DNA of 51,890 nucleotides, from the IMG/VR virus record IMGVR_UViG_3300007900_000584, positions 1 through 51,890 of that record; one strand, given 5' to 3'. The notes below the pieces were generated by a model. That model made no database searches, was not told the origin of the DNA, and saw only the letters and a list, made by a program, of their open reading frames with translations. The DNA comes from a virus. This document shows positions 25,031-32,475 of this stretch, piece after piece; position 1 is the stretch's first letter; every line of letters starts with the position of its first letter. The position numbers were made by a program, and so were the translations under genes.

Positions 25031-25971
25031 AAATACGTATCTTATCAATTCATAGGTCTACTCCGTTACGAATGGACGCTATTATTAAAACACTTATAAG
25101 AAATGGCCATTCTCTGGTAGACGAACTAGGTGGCGATAGCGAAGCAGATGTATGGTTTGTAGATTGTATATGGCCTCACAAAATAAAACAGTCAATTATT
25201 GAAGAAATGATCGCTTTTAAGGGGCAAATAATATTAATATCACTAGGGGATTTGAATATATTCAAGCTTGATGGATTACCAAATGAATTAATAAACAAGA
25301 TCACAGCTTTTGTTAAGATACAATGGGATCATGATTTAACCATTTATGACCCAAGAATAGTGGCTAAGATGATTACAGTCCACCCCTTCTTAATCGGTGG
25401 TTTGCCACAACCAATAATCAAAAAACCGAAAGTATGTTTCTTTGGATTGCCGACGGGGGCAGAAGATGCTAAAAATAACCTAAGAATACAAGCCTGTCGT
25501 ATTCTCAAAGATCAGCCATGGTTTGTCGGCGGTATTGTTGGACAGGAACCAGGAGCAAACCCAAGAGATATAGCAGGAATAGAAATTGGTCACCGTCCAC
25601 GAAATTTTTATCTCAACACAATTAATCAATCTTTAGTATCTCTATGTATGCCTGGCAATAGTCCATTGACTTATCGTATGTTTGAAAGTTTAGGTGTCGG
25701 TTCGGCTGTTGTCTCATGTTCTCTGGAAGATGTTGGGTGGCTTAATTATATGGAGCCAGGTGTTCACTACTTTGTTGTCAAGCCTGATTTATCAGACCTA
25801 TTAGAAGTTTGCAAACGAGCTATTAATAATAACGCACAAGCCCATAAAATTGCAGCAGCGGGATATGCCTTATATCAGGATTATTATGCTATACAGCAAG
25901 ATGGTGGCTTGTCTGATAATATTTGGCAAGATATTAAAGCTCAATTTATTAATATTGGCATAGAATTTTAA
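25027..25971 (+). CDS. GT-B-like glycosyltransferase, last gene of the island
   Basis: From ATG 25027 (ATGA overlap) it has 314 residues. The C-terminal half TYRMFESLGVGSAVVSCSLEDVGWLNYMEP, then LSDLLEVCKRAINNN, is the usual donor-domain pattern of GT4/CgeB-like enzymes (E in the FESLGVG helix). The N-terminal half is divergent. It is the last gene before the second polymerase part, and 34 bases separate it from that gene, the widest gap in the island. Confidence 0.68.
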   Translation: MKIRILSIHRSTPLRMDAIIKTLIRNGHSLVDELGGDSEADVWFVDCIWPHKIKQSIIEEMIAFKGQIILISLGDLNIFKLDGLPNELINKITAFVKIQWDHDLTIYDPRIVAKMITVHPFLIGGLPQPIIKKPKVCFFGLPTGAEDAKNNLRIQACRILKDQPWFVGGIVGQEPGANPRDIAGIEIGHRPRNFYLNTINQSLVSLCMPGNSPLTYRMFESLGVGSAVVSCSLEDVGWLNYMEPGVHYFVVKPDLSDLLEVCKRAINNNAQAHKIAAAGYALYQDYYAIQQDGGLSDNIWQDIKAQFINIGIEF

Positions 25972-25993
25972 GAAACAACAATTAAGTTTATAG

Positions 25994-26006
25994 GTATAAT
26001 AAGATA
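25994..26006 (+). promoter_or_regulatory. Candidate -10 type promoter for the second polymerase gene
   Basis: The 13-base string GTATAATAAGATA occurs here and again at 27978-27990, both in short intergenic gaps. It contains a perfect -10 hexamer TATAAT at 25995-26000. No good TTGACA box is found 16-18 bases upstream. A start of transcription 6 bases past the hexamer would fall on the A of ATG 26006, giving a leaderless message, and no convincing ribosome binding site precedes that ATG. This is inference from sequence only. Confidence 0.4.
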
Positions 26007-27949
26007 TGATTAAATTTGCTAAATGTCAATGTCAAGTTGAGAAGGGTAATTTTAATATTAATGAAATTTCTCTTAACTGCCCCGCAGTTTGGTCCCTCAT
26101 ATCAAGTGGTCATACAGTCGGAGTTTTCCAGCTTGAAAAGAGTCTGGGTCAAGAGTGGGCGAAAAGAGTATTACCCGATAGTGTTGAAGAGCTTGCCGCA
26201 TTAATATCATTGATTCGACCAGGACCCCTTGAGGCTGGTTTAAGCCAGACCTTCGTAGATGTTAAGTTTGGCCGGAAACAGCCGTCTTATTTACATCCAT
26301 CTTTAAAGCCTATTTTAGAATCTACATATGCCCAAATGACGTACCAAGAACAAGCACTGCGCATTGCTACCGATCTTGCTGGATTTAATCCTGATGAAGC
26401 GGATACGCTTAGGTCGGCAATCGGTAAAAAATTGGCAGAAAAAATGGCATCTTTGAAGAATAAATTTATAACCGGATGTCAAAAACACAGTAATATTGAT
26501 CAAGAGGTAGCTGAAGAAATATTTGGGTGGATTGAGAAGTGTCAACGCTATTCCTTCAACTTGTCGCACGCAATTTCTTATGCAATGATTTCTTATCAAA
26601 CATGTTGGTTAAAGTGTCACTTTCCTCAAGAATTTTTCACAAGTTATTTGACTTATTCTCAATATAAGAGTGATCCCAAAGAAGAAATTTATAAATTGGT
26701 ACAAGATGCTAGACTATTCGGTGTTGACATTCTCCCCCCAGATATTAGGCGTGGTAATATCCACTTTCAAATGATCAAAAAGGGCGTAGCATTTGGCTTG
26801 GCGCACATTAGGGGTGTTGGAACGTCAGCTATCCAAAAGATCGTCACAGCAGCCACAGGAACGCCAGGAATCGACCTTCTAACCAAGGCTGTACACCAAA
26901 TAAGCGATGCTGGCTTCGCCACTGTACTACCCGATATTCCTGGTGTAGTAGATGAAATATCAAAACCAAAAATTAATCATAATTGTTTAAAAACATGGGC
27001 GGATTTTCTGGCAGCGGTTCCAGACTTCCATAGAAACGTAGGTATTGCCCTAATTAAGTCTGGTGCTTGTGATTGTTACGATATAGGACGTAACGAAATG
27101 GTGCGCGAGCTTGAAGTGATATTGGGAACTAGTGATTATGATTCAACTGGTAAGAAAATTGCTGTTAAGGGACTAACAAGTAAAGAGAAAATTTACTTTT
27201 TTAATGAATTACAACAAGGTGAGATGACTACGCCGGAAATTCTGTTGCAGATGGCTCAACCTCCGGGAAGCAAGACGAAAAAGATCAGTGTGATGTCTAA
27301 AACAGAATTAGTTAAAGCAGCGACAGAATATTTAGATCAGGTTGATACCGCTTTTAACGGGATAGTTGATGGTGACAGCAAATTTGTATATACATCTTCT
27401 GACGAAAAAGAAGTCTGGTTAAATAATTTAAAGAGTCGCACCAAAAAAGATATTATGGAATTAATGTTGCAAAATGGTTACAAAGATATAGTGGTTAAGC
27501 CGCCATGTTCGAGTGACGCCCGACGCAAAATTGTGGGGTCCAAAGCTGCATTGCTGGAAGATTCGCTGACGGATACTAATATGGCTAATGCGGTCGCAGA
27601 AAAGTATTTTCTCGGCATAGCTCTATCTTGTTCCGAAGTAGACGATGCGGATGGTAGTTTGGCTACGCATACATGTTTAGAAATTGCCAAAGCACCGAAC
27701 AATGAAGCCATTACGGCTTGCGTAATTATTGATAAAGTTAGGCATACGAAAACTAAACGAGGGCGCAATCCAGGCCAATCCATGGCCTTTTTGACGATTT
27801 CGGATTCAACATATTCAATTGATGCTGTAGTATTTCCTGATGTGTTTGGGAAACTGAAAGCATTTTGTAAGGAAGATTTAATTGGCTTGATTTACGGAGA
27901 GAAGAAAAATGGTAGTTTTATTGTTCGAGACATACAAAAATTAATGTGA
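26006..27949 (+). CDS. dnaE: DNA polymerase III alpha subunit, C-terminal part (fingers, HhH, OB)
   Basis: This 647-residue protein continues the polymerase ended at 13737. After about 25 unmatched residues it enters the DnaE fingers: VWSLISSGHTVGVFQLEKS, LAALISLIRPGPLEAG, MTYQEQALRIATDLAGF, and YSFNLSHAISYAMISYQTCWLK. A helix-hairpin-helix (HIRGVGTSAIQKIV) follows near 270, and an OB fold (VIIDKVRHTK ... AFLTISD ... AVVFPDVF) ends the chain. It has no catalytic Asp triad of its own, so it needs the N-terminal protein. Start ATG 26006. The two parts total 1428 residues against about 1160 for E. coli DnaE. Confidence 0.9.
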   Translation: MIKFAKCQCQVEKGNFNINEISLNCPAVWSLISSGHTVGVFQLEKSLGQEWAKRVLPDSVEELAALISLIRPGPLEAGLSQTFVDVKFGRKQPSYLHPSLKPILESTYAQMTYQEQALRIATDLAGFNPDEADTLRSAIGKKLAEKMASLKNKFITGCQKHSNIDQEVAEEIFGWIEKCQRYSFNLSHAISYAMISYQTCWLKCHFPQEFFTSYLTYSQYKSDPKEEIYKLVQDARLFGVDILPPDIRRGNIHFQMIKKGVAFGLAHIRGVGTSAIQKIVTAATGTPGIDLLTKAVHQISDAGFATVLPDIPGVVDEISKPKINHNCLKTWADFLAAVPDFHRNVGIALIKSGACDCYDIGRNEMVRELEVILGTSDYDSTGKKIAVKGLTSKEKIYFFNELQQGEMTTPEILLQMAQPPGSKTKKISVMSKTELVKAATEYLDQVDTAFNGIVDGDSKFVYTSSDEKEVWLNNLKSRTKKDIMELMLQNGYKDIVVKPPCSSDARRKIVGSKAALLEDSLTDTNMANAVAEKYFLGIALSCSEVDDADGSLATHTCLEIAKAPNNEAITACVIIDKVRHTKTKRGRNPGQSMAFLTISDSTYSIDAVVFPDVFGKLKAFCKEDLIGLIYGEKKNGSFIVRDIQKLM

Positions 27950-27977
27950 TTTTGTGGAACAAGTATGAGACTTTGAT

Positions 27978-27990
27978 GTATAATAAGATA
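27978..27990 (+). promoter_or_regulatory. Candidate -10 type promoter ahead of the SSB/sigma gene group
   Basis: This is the second copy of the 13-mer GTATAATAAGATA, with TATAAT at 27979-27984. It lies in the 78-base gap after the polymerase gene, and would give a leader of about 35 bases that contains the AAAAGGAAATT ribosome binding site of the gene at 28028. No -35 TTGACA is seen. The identical string before two consecutive genes is the main support. Confidence 0.45.
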
Positions 27991-28027
27991 ACCACATTCG
28001 TTGATTCAGAAGGAACAAAAGGAAATT

Positions 28028-28447
28028 ATGATGATTGACGTTGTAACCGGAAAGCAAATATATATAGAGGGTAATCGTATAAATATTTCTGTAAAACAAA
28101 TTAACATTGTTCGTTCTATGTTGGACCATAATGCTATACCACATTATCTAGAAGATGATGCCATTTCAATAGATGGTGGACCAGAAATGACTAATATTGT
28201 TATTCACAATAGTGTTGATTTAATTTTGATTCAAAAATTTCTAGATGAGCAAAAGAAAAACGGTGGTGCTCCACTGGTATACAGTAGTAATAAAAATAAA
28301 TTATCATACGTAAAAGTATGTGGTAAACAGATTGGTGTCGGTCGTAGGGAAGTAATCAATAAAGGTATTGATATAGTGTTAGCTAATTCTGAAAATGTTG
28401 ATTGGGAAAAACATGACTTGTTGATTCAAGTTGTTACAAAGGATTGA
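28028..28447 (+). CDS. Unknown phage protein
   Basis: From ATG 28028 (or 28031), after AAAAGGAAATT, it has 139 residues. It mixes short beta and helical segments (DVVTGKQIYIEGNRINISVKQ, VDLILIQKFLDEQKKNGG) and contains no Cys cluster or nucleotide-binding motif. The preceding promoter candidate suggests it heads a transcription unit with SSB and the sigma-like factor. Function unknown. Confidence 0.6.
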   Translation: MMIDVVTGKQIYIEGNRINISVKQINIVRSMLDHNAIPHYLEDDAISIDGGPEMTNIVIHNSVDLILIQKFLDEQKKNGGAPLVYSSNKNKLSYVKVCGKQIGVGRREVINKGIDIVLANSENVDWEKHDLLIQVVTKD

Positions 28448-28554
28448 GATTTTTTATTGGAATTGGGAAAGAAGATATCTTTTTGACTTACAACGATCAT
28501 GATTTATGTAAAGATGTACAGGAAAAGTTGGAACCAAAGGCAAAACGATTTTGA
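28444..28554 (+). CDS. Possible 36-residue ORF
   Basis: A short open frame from TTG 28444 (overlapping the previous TGA as TTGA) to TGA 28552-28554 fills most of the 120-base gap before ssb. The residues are polar (IGIGKEDIFLTYNDHDLCKDV) with a basic end. The ribosome binding site AAAGG is only one base from the start, which argues against translation. It is kept as a weak candidate because genes here otherwise leave little space. Confidence 0.2.
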   Translation: MRFFIGIGKEDIFLTYNDHDLCKDVQEKLEPKAKRF

Positions 28555-28568
28555 GAAAGGTGAAGAAA

Positions 28569-28988
28569 ATGGCAGAATTGATGGTAACTGGGATTGGGAT
28601 TGCTACGACAGACCCAGAATTGCGACATGTTGGGGAAGGCAAGACGGCAGTGTGTACGGTTAATTTGGCTTTTAATCGGAGTTTCCGTCGCCAAAACAGT
28701 GAGAAGTGGGAAACAGAGACGTGTTTTGTCAGGGGTCAGGTTTGGGGTGCTCGTGCTGAGAGAATGGCTGAGTTGGTAAAGAAGGGCCAGCCAATGTACG
28801 TTACGGGCTATATGAAGCAAGATTCATGGGAAGACAAAGAGGGCAATAAGAGGTTTTCATATTCAATTAATCTCCGTGATTTTCAGTTGTGTGTAAAGAA
28901 CGGGAAGAAGAAAAATGAGACTAAGCCTGAGAATGCGACAGAAGCTCCTGCTCCCTCTCCGGTAGATGATGAGAGTCTTCCATTTTAA
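28569..28988 (+). CDS. ssb: Single-stranded DNA-binding protein
   Basis: This 139-residue SSB starts at ATG 28569 after GAAAGGTGAAGAAA. It has the OB-fold order MVTGIGIATTDPELRHVGEGK, VCTVNLAFNRSFRR, TCFVRGQVWGARAERMAELVKKGQPMYVTG, and SYSINLRDFQL, then an acidic-Pro linker ending DDESLPF, a variant of the bacterial SSB tip DDDIPF that recruits partner proteins. It should coat ssDNA at the fork and in recombination. Its place after the polymerase C-terminal part fits the replication role. Confidence 0.92.
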   Translation: MAELMVTGIGIATTDPELRHVGEGKTAVCTVNLAFNRSFRRQNSEKWETETCFVRGQVWGARAERMAELVKKGQPMYVTGYMKQDSWEDKEGNKRFSYSINLRDFQLCVKNGKKKNETKPENATEAPAPSPVDDESLPF

Positions 28989-29005
28989 TAGGAAGTGATT
29001 AGTGA

Positions 29006-29599
29006 ATGAGTCGTCATCAATCATTAGATATATTCATCGCCCGCCTGGCCAAAAGAATGGCGAGAGTTTATCCTAGCAATTGTGCCGATGAATTAGATTA
29101 TATCCAAACAGGATATCTAAAATTGGCTGAAATTAATAATGATAAATTTAAGAAGCGTGATTTTTTGGCATACGCAATTGTTACGATAGCTCGTGCCATG
29201 AGAGAAACTGCTTTAGGAGCAATGTGTATTGTGTCGGCTCCTCACAGAATTAAAATGCTTGCTTATAGAGCTAAGATGCTTTTGGCTATGGGCAAGACAG
29301 ACAAAGAGGTGTGTGGGGAATTGCAGATTACGGGCAGTACGCTGGCCAGTTTGCGGTCATTGATTACGACTGAATCTTTTCATAAACTATTTAATGAACA
29401 AATATATGACCCTGAGCCATTTTCTGTATTAGATGACCTTTTATCTTCTGACGGTTTGACAGAGCAAGATAGGATTTTTATGCGAACACAACTTAATGAC
29501 TCGGTCGAGAACCTGGAATTAAGTAGAAAACAACGATGGCGAGTGGCTAAGAATATTCGTCCGAAATTGGTGAGGGGTGGATATGGTGAAACAAATTAG
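29006..29599 (+). CDS. Sigma-70-like transcription factor
   Basis: This 197-residue protein resembles a reduced sigma-70 factor. DELDYIQTGYLKLAEI, then FKKRDFLAYAIVTIARAMRET, matches region 2 (core binding and -10 recognition), IVSAPHRIKMLAYRAKMLL looks like the region 3 entry, and the final helices (GLTEQDRIFM ... ELSRKQRWRVAKNI) resemble region 4. It may direct host RNA polymerase to late promoters as T4 gp55 does. Start ATG 29006 follows AGGAAGTGATTAGTGA. The next gene's start lies inside its end. Confidence 0.6.
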   Translation: MSRHQSLDIFIARLAKRMARVYPSNCADELDYIQTGYLKLAEINNDKFKKRDFLAYAIVTIARAMRETALGAMCIVSAPHRIKMLAYRAKMLLAMGKTDKEVCGELQITGSTLASLRSLITTESFHKLFNEQIYDPEPFSVLDDLLSSDGLTEQDRIFMRTQLNDSVENLELSRKQRWRVAKNIRPKLVRGGYGETN

Positions 29600-30134
29600 A
29601 GTCAAAGAAATTTGGAAAGATGTAGTGGGATATGAAGGATTATATCAAGTTTCTAATTTTGGAAGAATTAAAAGTTTTCATAAATATAAAGGTACTGATG
29701 AAAGAATATTATCGCCAACCCCGATGAAAACCGGGCACTTTCAGGTTTATTTATGTAAAAATAAAATAAAAAAGCATCATTTAGTACATCGATTAATGAT
29801 GGAAGCTTTTGTTGGTCCATGTCCTGACGAGATGGAATGTTGTCACAATGATGGAAATCCTACCAATAATTATTTAACTAATATTAGGTACGATACACAT
29901 AAAGCAAATAGTGATGATATGAAAATATACGGTACATCATGCGCAAGGAAAATTTTACCGAAAGGGAGTATTAACGGTTTCAGTAAGTTAATTGAAGATG
30001 ATGTGATAAAGATTAATGTGTTATTAAATGAAGGAAGATTAACCCAGAGAGAAATTGCCAAAATTTTTAATGTAGAAAGGTCTACCATTACACTCATTCA
30101 TAATAAAAAAACATGGAGACATGTTGATGTATAA
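29583..30134 (+). CDS. NUMOD4-HNH homing endonuclease with C-terminal HTH
   Basis: From ATG 29583 (after GTGAGGGGTGGAT) it has 183 residues. IWKDVVGYEGLYQVSNFGRIKS is a NUMOD4 motif; VHRLMMEAFVGPCPDEMECCHNDGNPTNNYLTNI is the HNH core; EGRLTQREIAKIFNVERSTI near the end is a helix-turn-helix. Such free-standing enzymes cut relatives lacking the gene. It sits between the sigma-like gene and a large GT4 gene and overlaps both, so it is well integrated. The C-terminal HTH resembles that of the HNH-AP2 protein at 9244-9639. Confidence 0.85.
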   Translation: MVKQIRVKEIWKDVVGYEGLYQVSNFGRIKSFHKYKGTDERILSPTPMKTGHFQVYLCKNKIKKHHLVHRLMMEAFVGPCPDEMECCHNDGNPTNNYLTNIRYDTHKANSDDMKIYGTSCARKILPKGSINGFSKLIEDDVIKINVLLNEGRLTQREIAKIFNVERSTITLIHNKKTWRHVDV

Positions 30135-31833
30135 AAGAAGGGTATTGTTTACTGGCGAAGCTTCGTACCTTTCTACTGGGTTTAGCACATATGCGAACGA
30201 AGTTCTTAAAAGACTATATAAATCTGATGGCCTAATCGTTGCAGAACAAGGATCGTATGCCCATGATGATGATCCGCGATGCCAGCAAGTACCGTGGAAA
30301 TTTTATCCAGTCGCTCCCGCTCGTAGCAATCAACAAGCTATGCAACAATACATGTCTAGCCCCGCCAACCAATTCGGAGCGTGGAGGTTCGATGATATAT
30401 GTTTAGATTTCAAACCTGATATAGTTTTGTCGATAACCGATTGGTGGATGTCTGAATATGTAGAAAGATCACCGTTAAGACACAATTTTTCTTGGATTCA
30501 AATGCCGACCATTGATGGAGAACCCCAAAGAGAGTTGTGGTTAGATACATATAAACGAAGTGACGGGATTTTGACTTATTCAGATTACGGTATGAATTTG
30601 CTTAAGAAAACTGGCAGAAAAGGAACTAATCTTATTACCAAAGCATCTCCCGGTGTCGATCTAGAAGTATTCAAACCACCCAATGACAAGAGGGCACATA
30701 AAGCAAAGTTAGGAATTGATCCGAATTCATTAATTGTCGGTACCGTAATGCGAAATCAAAAAAGAAAATTGTATTACGATCTTATAGAAGCGTTCTCAAT
30801 GTGGCTCCACAAATCTAAGTCCAAAGGTCATCTTGAATTGGCCAAACGAACATTCCTTTATCTTCACACCAGTTATCCAGATGTCGGATATGATATCGGT
30901 AAAGCCATTCGGGATTTTAAGGTTGGCAATAAAGTTATTATGACATATCTATGTAGCAATTGTCAAACTGCCTACCCGTCATTTTTTGCTGGTGAGTTGA
31001 TGATTTGTCGTAAATGTGGCAAACTTGCAGCACACCCTCCTAATGCTAGTCATTCATGTCCGAGAAATGTTTTAGCTGATATAATGAAAACATTTGATCT
31101 TTACGTTCAGATGTCTATTGCGGAGGGCTTCGGGATGCCGTGCGTAGATGCTATTTCGTGTGGAGTACCTGTAGCGGCGGTTGACTATTCCGCAATGCAG
31201 GATCACTTGAAATGTCCGACTAGTATTCCGATTGATGTTGAGCGTTTTTTCTGGGAAGCGATTATTGAAACTGAACAACGCCGTGCTCTTCCTAGTAATG
31301 CTGATTTGGCATCAAAATTGGATCGATTTTTGAAACAAAGTGAATCTCAAAGAATTGAACGATCAAAGCAAACTAGACAATATGCTATAGAGTTAAGAGA
31401 TACATATGGTCAGGATCAGAAAATGCCACGGTACAGTTGGGACAGAACAGCGGCCATCTGGGGGCACGTTATTCGTGAAGCAAAAATCAAAGACCCAAAG
31501 ACGACATGGCTCTGTCCAACATCCCGTGTGTACAATCCAAATCTAGTTCCGCCGAGTAATAACATGGATAATAGTCAATTTGTTAACTGGGTAATCGGAA
31601 AAGTTTGGAATCGTCCCGATATGCTCCATACTCATTTCGCAGGCGAATGGCTGCAAGCTCTAAATAGCGGTTCTCGAACAATGGGGGATAAAAAAATTCA
31701 TTTTGATCGGAAGATGTTGGTTGAACATTTTATGGGAATGGTTCAGCAGTCTAATGCTGTGGAGCAGAACCGGCTTGCTATGCTAAATAATCAAAACCCC
31801 GGTACAATGAATGTGAATGTAACGGTGATGTAG
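30127..31833 (+). CDS. Large GT4-like glycosyltransferase with internal zinc ribbon
   Basis: From ATG 30127 (GGAG eight bases upstream; ATG 30121 is less well placed) it has 568 residues. The N-terminal VLFTGEASYLSTGFSTYA and the C-terminal donor domain (YVQMSIAEGFGMPCVDAISCGVPVAAVD) define a GT4 enzyme. Between them, near 276-300, lies a four-Cys ribbon (CSNC ... CRKCG), unusual for the family. About 120 extra residues follow the catalytic domains. The substrate is unknown. It opens the second sugar island. Confidence 0.75.
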   Translation: MYKRRVLFTGEASYLSTGFSTYANEVLKRLYKSDGLIVAEQGSYAHDDDPRCQQVPWKFYPVAPARSNQQAMQQYMSSPANQFGAWRFDDICLDFKPDIVLSITDWWMSEYVERSPLRHNFSWIQMPTIDGEPQRELWLDTYKRSDGILTYSDYGMNLLKKTGRKGTNLITKASPGVDLEVFKPPNDKRAHKAKLGIDPNSLIVGTVMRNQKRKLYYDLIEAFSMWLHKSKSKGHLELAKRTFLYLHTSYPDVGYDIGKAIRDFKVGNKVIMTYLCSNCQTAYPSFFAGELMICRKCGKLAAHPPNASHSCPRNVLADIMKTFDLYVQMSIAEGFGMPCVDAISCGVPVAAVDYSAMQDHLKCPTSIPIDVERFFWEAIIETEQRRALPSNADLASKLDRFLKQSESQRIERSKQTRQYAIELRDTYGQDQKMPRYSWDRTAAIWGHVIREAKIKDPKTTWLCPTSRVYNPNLVPPSNNMDNSQFVNWVIGKVWNRPDMLHTHFAGEWLQALNSGSRTMGDKKIHFDRKMLVEHFMGMVQQSNAVEQNRLAMLNNQNPGTMNVNVTVM

Positions 31834-31842
31834 GGAAATAAC

Positions 31843-32475
31843 ATGAATAAATTTATGGATTTAATTGGGCAAAAATTCGGACGACTCAAAGTATTGAAAC
31901 GAGTTGAAAACAATAAATGGGGACATATTTGTTGGTTGTGCCAGTGTGACTGTAGTGATAAAAAGAAAATAATTGTTAGTAGCAACAACCTTAGACGTGA
32001 TCATACTAAAAGTTGCGGGTGTTTACAAAAAGAAAAGGTGACAAAACATGGTTATTGTAAAACTGGATTTTATAGATCATGGCGAGACATGATTCAACGA
32101 TGCACTAATCCCCACCATAAATATTGGGGAGATTATGGTGGTCGCGGAATAAAAGTTTGTAAACGATGGATGGAATTTGAAAACTTCCTTAAAGATATGC
32201 TGGAAGGTTGGAAATCCGGACTTACACTCGAACGGATAGACAACGAATTAGGATATTACAAAGATAATTGCGAATGGATAATATCAGGGCGACAAGTTAG
32301 AAATAGGCGGAACAGTTGTTATGAAGAATATAACGGAGAAAATCGGCTTTTTGTAGAATTATGCGAAGAATACAATATGCCTCGTGGTATTGTATATGAT
32401 AGATTCTATAGACTCGACTGGACCTTAAAAGAAGCGTTAATTATACCAATAGGTTCAAGGAGAAAACAGCCATGA
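31843..32475 (+). CDS. HNH-family homing-type endonuclease (copy C)
   Basis: This 210-residue protein starts at ATG 31843 after GTAGGGAAATAAC. It repeats the layout of copies A and B: DLIGQKFGRLKVLKR, WLCQCDC ... SCGCL, YGGRGIKVC, GLTLERIDNELGY ... NCEWI ... QVRNRRNS, then an HTH-like end with LFVELCEEYNMP. That last stretch is nearly the same as in copy A (LFVELCEEHNMP). It lies between two GT4 genes and overlaps the second by four bases, so insertion spared both neighbours. Confidence 0.8.
   Translation: MNKFMDLIGQKFGRLKVLKRVENNKWGHICWLCQCDCSDKKKIIVSSNNLRRDHTKSCGCLQKEKVTKHGYCKTGFYRSWRDMIQRCTNPHHKYWGDYGGRGIKVCKRWMEFENFLKDMLEGWKSGLTLERIDNELGYYKDNCEWIISGRQVRNRRNSCYEEYNGENRLFVELCEEYNMPRGIVYDRFYRLDWTLKEALIIPIGSRRKQP

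Noticed and set aside
13690-26060. Split intein at the polymerase break
   Set aside because: The first gene ends about 16 residues after the palm and the second opens with about 25 unmatched residues. No Cys-start block A, TxxH block B or HN-C block G is visible, and the intein site known from cyanobacteria is intact inside the second gene.
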